From: JAIBJN01 sp963830885
Lineage (GTDB): Bacteria > Actinomycetota > Thermoleophilia > Gaiellales > Gaiellaceae
Reading direction: 5' to 3'
DNA length: 64,000 nt
Assembly (NCBI GenBank): GCA_963830885.1
Contig: CAWHOA010000003.1
Location: 124,001-188,000 of the forward strand
Part shown: piece after piece, positions 27,493 to 36,345 of the stretch
Position numbering within the stretch: the first letter of the stretch is position 1
How the letters are laid out: every line of letters begins with the position of its first letter
The notes under the pieces: generated by a model
What the model saw: the letters and a program-made list of their open reading frames with translations, nothing else
Told to the model about the DNA's origin: nothing
Database searches by the model: none
Position numbers and translations under genes: made by a program

Positions 27493-28525
27493 GCGCATCC
27501 GCAAGGCGGTCGGGGACGAGCAGGCGTGGGTTGTCGGCGGCGCGCTGCGAGACGAGCTGCTCGGCCGGGAGATCGTGGACGTCGACGTCGCCTGCCCGAA
27601 TCCCGAGCTGGCCGCGCGCCTCTACGCGCGCCTCGCCGGCGGCGCCGTCTTCCCGCTCTCGGAGCGCCACGGCGCCTGGCGCGTCGCCTTCCGGGAGGGG
27701 CACACGGTCGACTTCACACCGCTTCACGGCGACACGATCGAGGAGGACCTCGCGACGCGGGACTTCACGGTCAACGCGCTCGCGCGGCCCCTGGCCGGCG
27801 GGGCGCTCGTCGACCCGCTCGGCGGCGAGCCCGACCTGGCGGCGCGCCGTCTGCGCGCCGTCGGGCCGACCGTCTTCGCGGACGACCCCCTGCGGCTCCT
27901 ACGCGCGGTGCGCCTCGAGGACGAGCTCGGATTCCGGCTCGACGAGGAGACCGAGGAGCTCGTGCGTGCCTCCGCCGGGCTCGTCGGCGAGCCGGCCGGG
28001 GAGCGGGTCCTGGGCGAGCTCGAGCGGCTCTCGCCCGACGGCTTCCGCCGCGCGGACGAGCTAGGTCTGCTCGGGCCGCTCGGGGGCTCCACCGCGGGCC
28101 TCGACCGCGTCGACCCGGCGGACACGCCGGGCTTCACGCTGGTCGCGGTCTTCGGCGAGCGGCTCCAGGGCTTCCCCATCTCCAACGACTTGCGCCGGCT
28201 CGCGCGCACGCTGCTCGACGCCGAGCGGCCCGCGGACGGCTCGCCGCGCGAGATCCACCGCTTCCGGCGCCGCACCGAGCCCTGGGCGCTCTCGGCGCTC
28301 GCCTTTCTCGGAGCGACCGACCTCTACGACGCGGTGCGCGTCGCGCGGGCCGAGGACCCCGCCGAGCCGCTCCTCCGCGGCGAGGATGTCCTCGAGCTGG
28401 GCGTCGAGCCGGGCCCGGAGGTCGGCCGTCTCCTCGAGCTGGTTGCGGAAGAGCGAGCGGTCGGAACGATCGCGACCCGGAAGGACGCGCTCGAGCTCGT
28501 GCGCGGTCAGCTCAGCGCCACTTGA
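27485..28525 (+). CDS. CCA-adding/poly(A) polymerase family nucleotidyltransferase
   Basis: Class II nucleotidyltransferase for tRNA 3' ends. The head domain has the GGALRDELLGREIVDVDVA signature (GG-x-x-RD, then DxD), then ATRDFTVNALA and DDPLRLLRAVRL of the neck. At 346 residues it lacks the long HD domain of E. coli Cca. Whether it adds full CCA or only part cannot be told. It overlaps the alr end by eight bases. Its 3' end overlaps the convergent thioredoxin-fold gene by 14 bases. Confidence 0.88.
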   Translation: MDERIRKAVGDEQAWVVGGALRDELLGREIVDVDVACPNPELAARLYARLAGGAVFPLSERHGAWRVAFREGHTVDFTPLHGDTIEEDLATRDFTVNALARPLAGGALVDPLGGEPDLAARRLRAVGPTVFADDPLRLLRAVRLEDELGFRLDEETEELVRASAGLVGEPAGERVLGELERLSPDGFRRADELGLLGPLGGSTAGLDRVDPADTPGFTLVAVFGERLQGFPISNDLRRLARTLLDAERPADGSPREIHRFRRRTEPWALSALAFLGATDLYDAVRVARAEDPAEPLLRGEDVLELGVEPGPEVGRLLELVAEERAVGTIATRKDALELVRGQLSAT

Positions 28526-29030
28526 TGGTGCAGCCGACCGCCGGGGTCTCCTGCACCTCGGGAGCCGTGCCCGCGACGGCGGCGTCCAGGGCCGGGCGCA
28601 GGTACGGGTCCGCGCCGACCGGATCCTGGTGGTCGGAGTCCGGGGCCCCGTGGTAGACGAGCCGGTGGCCGGCGTCGAAGACGAAAACCTCGGGCGTGCG
28701 CGTCGCGCCGTAGGCGGTCGCCGTTTCCTGCGTCTCGTCGTAGAGGAACGGGAAGGAGAAGCCCTTCTCCTCGGCACGGATGCGCATGTCGTCCGGTGAG
28801 TCGCCCAGGTAGCCGGCGTTCGCGTTGATCACGAGCATGCCGGCGCTGCCGTCGAAGTCGCGCGCGGTCTCGTTCAGGCGGTCCTCCCACGCGACGACGT
28901 AGGGGCAGTGGCAACAGGAGAAGACGACCGCGACGGGCTTCCCCTCGTAGTCCGAGAGGCTGTGCGTCGCGCCGTCCACGCCGGGGAGCGAGAAGCCGGG
29001 CGCCTGGTCTCCGAGCCGAAGTGCGGCCAC
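28512..29030 (-). CDS. Thioredoxin-fold peroxiredoxin-like protein
   Basis: About 172 residues, AhpC/TSA-like fold: GDQAPGFSLPGVDGATHSL then VFSCCHCPYVVAWEDRLNE. The CCHC motif sits where peroxiredoxins or TlpA proteins hold their active Cys, and a further Cys ends the chain in AVGCTIKWR, a feature of this subfamily. No signal peptide, so probably cytosolic. The start is GTG 29030. Likely a thiol reductase or peroxide-handling protein; the partner is not evident. Confidence 0.85.
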   Translation of the reverse strand: MAALRLGDQAPGFSLPGVDGATHSLSDYEGKPVAVVFSCCHCPYVVAWEDRLNETARDFDGSAGMLVINANAGYLGDSPDDMRIRAEEKGFSFPFLYDETQETATAYGATRTPEVFVFDAGHRLVYHGAPDSDHQDPVGADPYLRPALDAAVAGTAPEVQETPAVGCTIKWR

Positions 29031-29047
29031 GTCGCCAGGATATCGAC

Positions 29048-30238
29048 ATGGCCGATCTCTACGACGCCGTCGGTCACGGCATGTGGGCCTACTCGAACGC
29101 CGCGTTCCGGGTGGAGGTGCTGGGCGGCGAAAAGCCCGATCCGGGGCCGGGGACGCTGGTGGCCGTCACGCACCGGAAGGAGACCGACGTGCCCGTCATC
29201 TGCCCGCCGCTCTACTTCGCCATGGGCGGCCGGCGGAACACCACCGGCCGCATGCACTTCGCCGCCCGGGACGACATGTTCGTGCCCGGGTTCTTCGCCG
29301 GGTTCCCGCCGGACCTGCCGCTGCGGGCGCGGCGGCTGCTCTACCGCGTCGGCGTCGGCAAGTGGCTCCCGCGCGTGAACGTCTTCCCGATCCGCAGCGC
29401 GAGCGTCGCCCGCGTGGGCGAGGTGCTCGCCGACGCGCCCGGCGACGCGCTTGCCGAGCTCGTCCCGGAGGAGACCGTCGCGGCGCTCGCGGCACGGGCC
29501 GCTGCCTGCGGCCTCGACACCCCGGCCCGCGGTGGAGACGTCCTCCACGGTATGTACGCCGACCTGCTCTGGGAGCCGCTGTCGCCCGAGGACACGCGGG
29601 GCCTCGAGGAGTTCTGGAGCCGCCGCGCCGCCCGGGCCGCCGGCGACTTCCGGACGCTCGTCGAGATCGTGCGCGACGGGAACGTCCTCATCGTCTTCCC
29701 CGAGGGCCGGCCGTCGCCCGACGGGGAGATCGGGCCGATCAAGCCCGGGATCGGCGCGCTCGTCCGCCGCGGCAAGCCGCGTGCCATCCGCCCGCTCGCA
29801 CTCGCCTACGACCCGCTCGTTCGCGGGCGCACCCGCGTCCACCTCGCCCTCGGCGAGCCCGTCGAGCCGCCGGCGGAGGACGTCGAGGGCGCGCTCCTCG
29901 CGCTCCTGCGGGTCACGATGCCGCTCACCTGCGGCCAGGTCGTCGCCGCACGGCTGCAGGCCGGCGCGGACGCCGACCTCCACGCGCTCGAGCGCGACCT
30001 GAGCGACGCCGTCGCGGTCGCGCGGGAGGAGGGCCGTCCGGTCGAGCCCGACCTGGCGACGGCTGCCGGCCGCCGCCGGCGGCTCACCGAAGCGCTCGCG
30101 GTGGCCCCGCGCCGGGCTGCGGACCTGCCGTTCCTCGCCCGCGAGTACGCGAGCGCCAGGGGCTCGCGAACAGGCGTCAGCCTGATTCCTGCGCGGGCTC
30201 GCGCCGCCGGCCGAGCAGGCGGGGGAACGCCGGGCTGA
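29048..30238 (+). CDS. 1-acylglycerol-3-phosphate acyltransferase-like protein (PlsC family)
   Basis: About 396 residues. The acyltransferase HxxxxD motif is VTHRKETDVP near residue 37, and the glycerol-phosphate binding motif is VFPEGRPSPDGEIGPIKPG near residue 220. A roughly 100-residue insert between them and a long C-terminal extension make it larger than typical PlsC, so the acceptor may differ. ATG 29048 is chosen over the upstream ATG at 29021. Divergent from the thioredoxin-fold gene, and its 3' end overlaps the convergent flippase gene by 62 bases. Confidence 0.82.
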   Translation: MADLYDAVGHGMWAYSNAAFRVEVLGGEKPDPGPGTLVAVTHRKETDVPVICPPLYFAMGGRRNTTGRMHFAARDDMFVPGFFAGFPPDLPLRARRLLYRVGVGKWLPRVNVFPIRSASVARVGEVLADAPGDALAELVPEETVAALAARAAACGLDTPARGGDVLHGMYADLLWEPLSPEDTRGLEEFWSRRAARAAGDFRTLVEIVRDGNVLIVFPEGRPSPDGEIGPIKPGIGALVRRGKPRAIRPLALAYDPLVRGRTRVHLALGEPVEPPAEDVEGALLALLRVTMPLTCGQVVAARLQAGADADLHALERDLSDAVAVAREEGRPVEPDLATAAGRRRRLTEALAVAPRRAADLPFLAREYASARGSRTGVSLIPARARAAGRAGGGTPG

Positions 30239-31181
30239 CCAGGATGGCGCCCATGAGCGTCACTGGGATGACCGCGAGGGCGTGCATCGTCAGCACGTAC
30301 GCGGTCGCCTTGTCCGGGTTGACGTCGATGCCCTTCGCGGCCACCAGCGTCAGGTAGTCGAACGTTCCGATCCCGGCCGCGGTCGCCGGGACGGCCAACG
30401 CCAGGTTCCCGATGCCCTCGAGCAAGAAGTACGCGCCGACGGGCAGGTTGAGCTCGAACGCGAACTCGCCAACCACCCAGTACATGGCCACGTCGGCCAG
30501 CCACATGGCCGCCGAGGTGCCGAAGATCGCGACCAGCCGGCTTCGCCCGCGAAACGCGCCCAGACCGTCGACGAAATGCGCGGCCGCGCGTGTGAAGCGC
30601 GTGTGCCAGCGCGGCGGCAGCCGACGCGTCGCCTTCCAGGCGAAGCGCTCGGCCCCGTCCGGGTCGCGGGCCGCCAGCGCGACGAGCACCACGCCGAGGG
30701 CTGCGCCCGCCGAGAGAGCGACGCCGGTCAGGAGCATGGGCCCGCCCTGGCCGATCGCGAGCGCCCCGAAGAGGATCCAGGCGGAGAGGATGACGCCGTC
30801 GAGCAGGCGCTCGGCGAACAGAGTCCCCGCGGTGACGAAGACCGGCACGTGGCGCTCGCGCATCGACTCGATCCGGAGGAGGTCGCCGCCGCGGGCCGGG
30901 AGGATGTTGTTGGCACCGCGGCCGACGCAGACCGTCGAGAAGAGCTTCCAGAGCCCGATCTGGAACCCGGCGCCGCCGAGCAGGTAGCCCCAGCGGATCG
31001 ACATGATCAGGACGTTCGCGACGATGAGGCCGAGGGCGGCGATCATCGTCCAGCCCGGCAGCGCCATGATCTCGTCCCAGGCCAGGCCCAGATCGACGTC
31101 GCGCAGGAAGAGCCAGAGGAACGCGGCCGTGGCGGCCGTGCCGATCCCGATGCGAACCAGGTTCCGACGCCAGTTGCGCAT
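30177..31181 (-). CDS. UPF0104/YbhN-type flippase-like membrane protein
   Basis: 334 residues, seven or eight helices, related to the membrane half of lysylphosphatidylglycerol synthase. Recognisable features: FLRDVDLGLAWDEI at the start, RWGYLL after helix 2, the RGANNILPARGGDLLRI loop, and VPATAAGIGTFDY near the end. Such proteins are thought to move lipid-linked molecules between leaflets. First of three in this window. It is divergent, with a 13-base gap, from the PAP2 gene at 31195. Confidence 0.85.
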   Translation of the reverse strand: MRNWRRNLVRIGIGTAATAAFLWLFLRDVDLGLAWDEIMALPGWTMIAALGLIVANVLIMSIRWGYLLGGAGFQIGLWKLFSTVCVGRGANNILPARGGDLLRIESMRERHVPVFVTAGTLFAERLLDGVILSAWILFGALAIGQGGPMLLTGVALSAGAALGVVLVALAARDPDGAERFAWKATRRLPPRWHTRFTRAAAHFVDGLGAFRGRSRLVAIFGTSAAMWLADVAMYWVVGEFAFELNLPVGAYFLLEGIGNLALAVPATAAGIGTFDYLTLVAAKGIDVNPDKATAYVLTMHALAVIPVTLMGAILVSPAFPRLLGRRREPAQESG

Positions 31182-31194
31182 GTGGCACGTAAGT

Positions 31195-31899
31195 ATGCGC
31201 GCTGGAGTGGGATGGAGGACGGTGCAACGAGGGCGCTTCTCCGGCCGGCGCGAGGTCGCGATCGGCCTCGGCGTCTATGCCCTCTACCTGCTCGCCAGCC
31301 GGCGCAAGCGTGGCGAGGAGGGCAGGCGGCAGGCGGCGCGAAACGCCGAGCGCGTGGTCGCGCTCGAGCGCCGACTCGGGCTCCACGTGGAGCCGCAGCT
31401 CCAGGAGCTCGTGCTCCCCTACCGGCGCTTCCTCGCGGTGCTCAACGTCGCCTACGTCGTCTCGAACGCCGCGCTCACGGTCGGCTGGCTCATGCGGCTG
31501 TACGCCCGGCGGCATCCGGAGTTCCACCGCTTCCGCCGCGCCGCCGTGCTGACCACGCTGGCCTGCCAGCCGGTCTTCTACTTCTTCCCGTGTGCGCCAC
31601 CGCGCTCCCTCGACCACCTCGTCGACACGATCGCGGACGTGAGCGGCTTCGACCTCGATTCAGGCCCCGCCGCGCAGCTCTACGACCCGCTCGCGGCGAT
31701 GCCGAGCATCCACGTCGCCTACGCGGTCGTCACGGCGGCCGGCGTCGCGGCCGCGTCGGAGAGCCCGGCGTTGCGTGCGCTCGCACCCGCCTACCCGCCG
31801 CTGGTCGCGGCGGTCGTCTTCGTCACGGCGAACCACTACGTCCTCGACGCCGTTGCCGGCGCCGCGATCGCGGGGGCGGCGCTCCGCCTCTCCAGGTAG
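31195..31899 (+). CDS. PAP2/inositolphosphotransferase family membrane protein
   Basis: About 234 residues with five or six helices. The PAP2 motifs are degenerate at the front (CAPPRSL) but clear later: PSIHVAYAVV and NHYVLDAVAGA, the latter holding the catalytic His and Asp. This pattern matches the AUR1-like subfamily that transfers head groups to lipids, as well as plain lipid phosphatases. With an acyltransferase and a flippase next to it, a role in envelope lipid assembly is likely. ATG 31195 chosen. Confidence 0.82.
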   Translation: MRAGVGWRTVQRGRFSGRREVAIGLGVYALYLLASRRKRGEEGRRQAARNAERVVALERRLGLHVEPQLQELVLPYRRFLAVLNVAYVVSNAALTVGWLMRLYARRHPEFHRFRRAAVLTTLACQPVFYFFPCAPPRSLDHLVDTIADVSGFDLDSGPAAQLYDPLAAMPSIHVAYAVVTAAGVAAASESPALRALAPAYPPLVAAVVFVTANHYVLDAVAGAAIAGAALRLSR

Positions 31900-32652
31900 C
31901 TACCGGGAGCGGGCCCGCCGGGCCGAGAGGCGCACGAGCGTCCCCGGGAGCGCCGCCTGGAGCAGGCCGACGATGCGGTAGGCGCCGAACACGTACGACT
32001 CCGGCTTCCCCTTCTCCACCGCGCGCACGATCGCCTCCGCTGCGCGCTCGGGCTCGAGGACGAAGCGCTCGAAGCGCGTCCCCTGAAGCCGGTTCTGGGG
32101 GAAGCCCTCGGTGCGGACGGGGCCCGGGTTGACTGCGTGGACGCGGATCCCGCGGGGCGCCAGCTCGGCAGCGACGCCGCGGGAGAACGCGAGCTGCGCG
32201 TGCTTCGAGGCCGCGTACGGCCCCGACGAGCCGCCGACGGAGTAGACCCCTGCGACCGAGGCGACGTTGACGACGTCCGAGGGCGCGCCGGCCTCCAGCA
32301 GCGGCAGGAACGCGCGTAGCGCCCAGATGCCGCCGAGGTAGTTCGTGGCGATCACCTGCTCGATCCGCTCCGCCGGGAGGTCGAGGAAGCCGCCGCCGCC
32401 CGGGATGCCCGCGTTCGAGACGAGCAGGTGGACCGCGGGGTGGCGCTCGCCGATCCTGGTCGCAACCGCCTCGAGCTGCGCCCGGTCGGAGACGTCGCAG
32501 ACCTCGGCCTCGACGTCGATCTCGGCGGCAACTTGCTCGAGCCGCTCTGTCCCGCGCGCGATGAGGACGCAGCGCCAGCCACGCTCCGTCAGGAGCCGCG
32601 CGGTGGCGGCACCGATCCCGCTCGACCCTCCGGTGACGACGGCGACGCGAAT
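31900..32652 (-). CDS. Short-chain dehydrogenase/reductase with apparent ATT start
   Basis: Classical SDR of about 250 residues. The Rossmann motif is VVTGGSSGIGAATARLL, followed by SNAGIPGGGG, the catalytic Ser in VNVASVAGV and YxxxK in YAASKHAQLAF. No ATG, GTG or TTG lies in frame before the Rossmann strand; the first such codon (GTG 32355) would remove 99 residues including the cofactor site. ATT at 32652 would give IRVAVVTGG, with TACTGT seven bases before it. Either ATT is used or the T is a miscall for ATG. Substrate unknown. Confidence 0.8.
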   Translation of the reverse strand: MRVAVVTGGSSGIGAATARLLTERGWRCVLIARGTERLEQVAAEIDVEAEVCDVSDRAQLEAVATRIGERHPAVHLLVSNAGIPGGGGFLDLPAERIEQVIATNYLGGIWALRAFLPLLEAGAPSDVVNVASVAGVYSVGGSSGPYAASKHAQLAFSRGVAAELAPRGIRVHAVNPGPVRTEGFPQNRLQGTRFERFVLEPERAAEAIVRAVEKGKPESYVFGAYRIVGLLQAALPGTLVRLSARRARSR

Positions 32653-32663
32653 AGTCGCAACAG

Positions 32664-32669
32664 TAGACT
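32664..32669 (+). promoter_or_regulatory. -10 element of fabI
   Basis: TAGACT nine bases before GTG 32679, within the 26-base divergent gap shared with the SDR gene. Confidence 0.55.
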
Positions 32670-32678
32670 CCCCGCGCC

Positions 32679-33458
32679 GTGAGCGACCGCTTCGCAGGAA
32701 AGACGGGCCTGGTACTCGGCGTCGCCAACCGCCGGTCGATCGCCTGGGGGATCGCCCAGCAGCTCGCCGACGGCGGCGCGCAGCTCGCCTTCACCTACCA
32801 GGGCGAGCGGATCGAGAAGAACGTGCGCGAGCTGGCCGAGACGGTCGGCTCGCCGCTGATCACGTCGTGCGACGTTCGCTCCGACGAGGACCTCGAGCGC
32901 GTCTTCGCGGAGGTCGGCGAGGCCTTCGGCGGGAAGCTCGACCTGCTCGTCCACTCGGTCGCCTTCGCCGACGCGCGCGACCTCGAGGGCCGCTTCACCG
33001 ACACCCCGCGCGACCGCTTCTGGCTCGCCCTCGACGTGTCCGCCTACTCGCTCGTCGCCTGCGCACGGCTCGCCGAGCCCCTGATGGAGGCGGCCGGCGG
33101 CGGCTCGATCCTGACGATGACCTACCTGGGCGGGGAGCGGGCCGTGCCGCACTACAACGTCATGGGCGTCGCCAAGGCGACCCTCGACTCATCGGTTCGC
33201 TATCTCGCCTGGGATCTCGGCCAGAAGAACGTCCGCGTGAACGCTGTCTCCGCCGGCCCCGTGCGGACGCTGGCCGCGCGCTCCATCGCCGGCTTCCCGA
33301 CGATGGAGGCGATCGTCGAGGAGCGCGCCCCGCTCCACCGCCCGATCGATGCCGACGACGTCGGCGCCGCGGCCGCGTTCCTCCTCTCCGACGAGGCGAA
33401 GAACGTCACCGGGACCACGCTGTACGTGGATTCCGGGTACCACGCCATGGGGATGTAA
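32679..33458 (+). CDS. fabI: Enoyl-[acyl-carrier-protein] reductase (NADH)
   Basis: Reduces enoyl-ACP in the last step of fatty acid elongation. The family N-terminus is GLVLGVANRRSIAWGIAQQL; the active site Y-x6-K-type pattern is YNVMGVAKATLDSSVRYLA; SAGPVRTLAARSI and the C-terminal TLYVDSGYHAMGM are standard FabI. Length 259 is normal. GTG 32679. It may share a divergent promoter region with the SDR. This is the drug target of triclosan and isoniazid-like compounds in other bacteria. Confidence 0.95.
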   Translation: MSDRFAGKTGLVLGVANRRSIAWGIAQQLADGGAQLAFTYQGERIEKNVRELAETVGSPLITSCDVRSDEDLERVFAEVGEAFGGKLDLLVHSVAFADARDLEGRFTDTPRDRFWLALDVSAYSLVACARLAEPLMEAAGGGSILTMTYLGGERAVPHYNVMGVAKATLDSSVRYLAWDLGQKNVRVNAVSAGPVRTLAARSIAGFPTMEAIVEERAPLHRPIDADDVGAAAAFLLSDEAKNVTGTTLYVDSGYHAMGM

Positions 33459-33602
33459 GGGACCGTGGCGGGCCGTTTGGCGGGCCCGTAGAGATCGTTC
33501 CGATCTCATCGAGCGCCGCGATCTTGGTCACGAAAACTCCTAGGTGTTGGTCGGAAGACGCGGTACGCTGTGCCATTAGCCACGAGCAAGGAGTGTTCGC
33601 CC

Positions 33603-34985
33603 TTGAGGGTCAATGATGTGCGTGGACCGTTTCGGCGCCACGCGTTCCTCCTGCTCGCTATGGCGGCGTTTGCAGGGCTCATGCCGGCCGGGGCCGCAGA
33701 GGGCGCGACGCAGACGCTCGAGCCAACCGGGAGCGCCTTCGCCTTCGCCAGCGAGCCAGGTGATTACATCGGTGCGGGCCAGACGCGCTTGTTCACCCCA
33801 GACGAGTCGACCTTCACCTCGTCGTTCAACGGCACCACTTTCGCCGGCTCGATCACGCCCCCCGGCAGTTGGTGGTCGGTCGAAATCGCAGCGCCCCCCG
33901 GTCAGTCGCTCACTGCCGGAACGTACGAAAACGCGGTTCGCTGGCCGTTCAACGGACCGGGACAGCCGGGCCTCTCCGTGACCGGCGAGGGACGAGGCTG
34001 TAACACCGTGACCGGACGGTTCGTCGTCGCGAGGGTGGAGCAGACGGGGGACTCGCTCGCATTCGAGGCGGCGTTCGAGCAGCACTGTGAGGGCGGCACA
34101 GCGGCGCTGTTCGGCCAGATCCGAATCGGGCCGGCCGGGACGGACACGCTCGGACCGTCGCTTGCGCTGCCGGGCAACCTCACGATCGATGCAGATGGGC
34201 CAACGCCGGTCGCGTATGCCGTTTCGGCGGTTGACCTGGGCGACTCCGACCCGACGGTCGGATGCACGCCTTCCTCTGGGTCCCTATTCCCCGACGGAAC
34301 GACGACCGTCACCTGCACCGCCACGGACTCGAGCAACAACCAGACGACCCGCACCTTCCAGGTTCGCGTGCGAACTTCGACCCCGCTGTCTCTAGCCGTA
34401 TCCAGACAAACGATCAACTTCGGACAGTCTGTACGCGTAACCGCCCACCTCAGCCCCTTCCAAAACACCCCAAACGGCATCGTCTCGATCTACGCGACCC
34501 CTTACGGCGGTACAAGAACCTTGCTGGCCGAGGAGGCCGTCGATGCTTCCGGTGACCTCTCGGTGACTGTCAAGCCGAAGAAGAGAACAACGTTCACCGC
34601 CGAGTGGGCGGGTGACGACACGTATGAGCCTTCCAGCATGAGCCAAGTCGTGCGTGTCCGCGTGATAACAGCGACGAAAATCTCCGGGAACTACGCCGTC
34701 TCAGGGAAGTACAAGCTCTTTCACCTCGGTCGGGCCGTGAAGCAGACAGGGACCGTCGTTCCCAACCACGCGCGGAGCTATCTCCAGTTCGTCGCGCAGA
34801 GGCGCGTCAGCGGGGGGTGGCGAACGACCGCCGCGGGCCGCTTCCGGATCCGCTCGAACGGATCGGTCACCGCGTACTTCACCAGTGGTCAGCGCGGCAC
34901 ATATCGGTCACGGAATGTGTTCGCGGGTGATGCCGATCATCTCGGCGACGCATCACCCTGGCGCTACTTCAAGGTGACGTCCTAG
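33603..34985 (+). CDS. Secreted HYR-domain protein
   Basis: About 460 residues: signal peptide (HAFLLLAMAAFAGLMPAGA), an N-terminal beta-rich domain of about 150 residues I cannot name, a HYR domain at about residues 190-265 (GPSLALPGNLTIDADGPTPV to TVTCTATDSSNNQTTRTF), an Ig-like repeat (FGQSVRVTAHLSPF) and a C-terminal module with Trp/Arg-rich repeats. TTG 33603 is chosen because AAGGAG at 33588-33593 is well spaced; GTG 33570 is possible. The 34380-34700 part is visibly less GC-rich than its neighbours. Probably adhesion or surface protein. Confidence 0.72.
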   Translation: MRVNDVRGPFRRHAFLLLAMAAFAGLMPAGAAEGATQTLEPTGSAFAFASEPGDYIGAGQTRLFTPDESTFTSSFNGTTFAGSITPPGSWWSVEIAAPPGQSLTAGTYENAVRWPFNGPGQPGLSVTGEGRGCNTVTGRFVVARVEQTGDSLAFEAAFEQHCEGGTAALFGQIRIGPAGTDTLGPSLALPGNLTIDADGPTPVAYAVSAVDLGDSDPTVGCTPSSGSLFPDGTTTVTCTATDSSNNQTTRTFQVRVRTSTPLSLAVSRQTINFGQSVRVTAHLSPFQNTPNGIVSIYATPYGGTRTLLAEEAVDASGDLSVTVKPKKRTTFTAEWAGDDTYEPSSMSQVVRVRVITATKISGNYAVSGKYKLFHLGRAVKQTGTVVPNHARSYLQFVAQRRVSGGWRTTAAGRFRIRSNGSVTAYFTSGQRGTYRSRNVFAGDADHLGDASPWRYFKVTS

Positions 34986-35032
34986 TAGAGCTGGCTCGTC
35001 TCCACCAAGTAGCCGGACCGCCCTGGAGGGCG

Positions 35033-35078
35033 GGCGGATGCGCCCGAGCGCCTTGTGACCGGCGCCCGGGCATCCGCC
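35033..35078. terminator. Bidirectional terminator hairpin
   Basis: GGCGGATGC...CGCC pairs with GGCG...GCATCCGCC around a TTGTGACC loop, an 18-20 bp imperfect stem between the convergent HYR and RTX genes. Confidence 0.55.
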
Positions 35079-35085
35079 GTGTCTC

Positions 35086-35607
35086 CTACGCGCCGCTCGC
35101 GGGAAGCTTCCGCTCGCAGTCGTCGGAGACGGTGTCCCCCGGGCCAACCAGCACCGTGTCCATCCCCCCACCGCAGGTGATCGTGTCCTGGCCCATGCCC
35201 CCCGAGATCCAGTCGTTACCACTGCCGCCGCCGAGCGTGTCGTTGCCCGCGTTGCCGAAGAGGCGGTCGCCGCCGTCGCCGCCGTTGACGGTGTCGTCGC
35301 CCGAGCCACCGGCAACCCAGATGTCGGCGCCGTTTCCACCGGTCACCATGTCGTTTCCGGGGCCGCCCCAGGCACGGTCGGCACCCCCGTTGCCCGTCAC
35401 GGTGTCGTTGCCGGCGCCGCCCCAGGCGTAGTCTCGACCGGCGCTGCCGGTCACGACGTCATCGCCGGCGTAGCCGTAGATGTAGTCGCGCGCGCTCGTT
35501 CCCGTGAGCGTGTCCGCCTCTGCTGTTCCCTTGATCAACGCTGCCGAGGCGAGCGGGACGCACACGGCAGCCAGGACGGCTGTGGAGAGGGCGATGATCC
35601 GTCTCAA
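35086..35607 (-). CDS. Secreted RTX-type calcium-binding repeat protein
   Basis: About 173 residues: signal peptide (IIALSTAVLAAVCVPLASA), then six to seven glycine/aspartate nonapeptide repeats of the hemolysin type (GYAGDDVVTG, GGAGNDTVTG, GGPGNDMVTG, GNAGNDTLGG, GGMGQDTITC). These wind into a calcium-stabilised beta roll. A Cys pair flanks the last repeat (TCGGGMD...DDCERK). No toxin domain is present. TTG 35607 follows AAAGGTGA on the minus strand; GTG 35646 is an alternative. Convergent with the HYR protein gene. Confidence 0.8.
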   Translation of the reverse strand: MRRIIALSTAVLAAVCVPLASAALIKGTAEADTLTGTSARDYIYGYAGDDVVTGSAGRDYAWGGAGNDTVTGNGGADRAWGGPGNDMVTGGNGADIWVAGGSGDDTVNGGDGGDRLFGNAGNDTLGGGSGNDWISGGMGQDTITCGGGMDTVLVGPGDTVSDDCERKLPASGA

Positions 35608-35777
35608 ATTCGTCACCTTTCGTTTCTGGAGTGGTTCCACGAGCACAGACGCAACCGCGGCCGGAAACGTGCGGCCCTAACGAAACGTCAACATCTCGCG
35701 CTCGGGGAAAACCCGCGAGCAGGTTCCGGTCGCACCCGGATGCGTCGCGGCGCGGCCGGGCGGAGAGTTCTCTCACG

Positions 35778-36344
35778 ATGGACGCACGAACCGTCGACGA
35801 CGCAGGCGAGCGGCTCCGCGAGCTGCGGCAGGAGGAGTGGCAGGACCTCGGCCTGGCCGCTCTCGCGCTCGGGCTCGCGGTCGTCGCGCCGCGGGTCTTC
35901 CCGTCGCTTGCGCTGCCGCTCTTCCTCGGCGGCGTCGGCGTCGGCGCGCTCGGGGTGAGAGCCCTCTGGCGCCACTGGGACCTCGTCGACCGCTTGGCGG
36001 CAGACCGGTCCGCCTACGTGATCCCCGCCGTCCTCGCCTACGCCGCCCGCGAAGCCTCGATGGAGCGGCGCCGAGGCTCCGCGGCCCTGATCCGGCGCGC
36101 GCTGGCTGCGCCGGGGCCCGGGCTCGAGGCCCGGACTTCAGCCGCGGCCGACGAGCTCGACGCGCTCGCGGCGGAGCTGGCCGACCCCGAGTTGGACCTC
36201 GACCCGAGCTGCGCCGTAGCCTGCATGCGCCTGCTGAGCGACCTCGAAGGAAGCCCGCTGCTCAACCGGGCGCGGCCGCCCGAGGAGCTGCGCTCCCGCG
36301 TCCGCCAGATCCGCTCGGGATTCGGCGCGCGCGGCGGGCACTGA
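35778..36344 (+). CDS. Hypothetical protein with two membrane helices
   Basis: 188 residues. After a charged start (MDARTVDDAGERLRELRQEE) come two adjacent hydrophobic helices (LGLAALALGLAVVAPRVF; LALPLFLGGVGVGALGVRAL), then a long soluble helical tail rich in Ala, Arg and Glu with two Cys. I do not recognise a family. ATG 35778 is chosen as the first start after the HYR/RTX region. It ends two bases before the convergent universal stress protein gene. Confidence 0.65.
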   Translation: MDARTVDDAGERLRELRQEEWQDLGLAALALGLAVVAPRVFPSLALPLFLGGVGVGALGVRALWRHWDLVDRLAADRSAYVIPAVLAYAAREASMERRRGSAALIRRALAAPGPGLEARTSAAADELDALAAELADPELDLDPSCAVACMRLLSDLEGSPLLNRARPPEELRSRVRQIRSGFGARGGH

Positions 36345-36345
36345 G

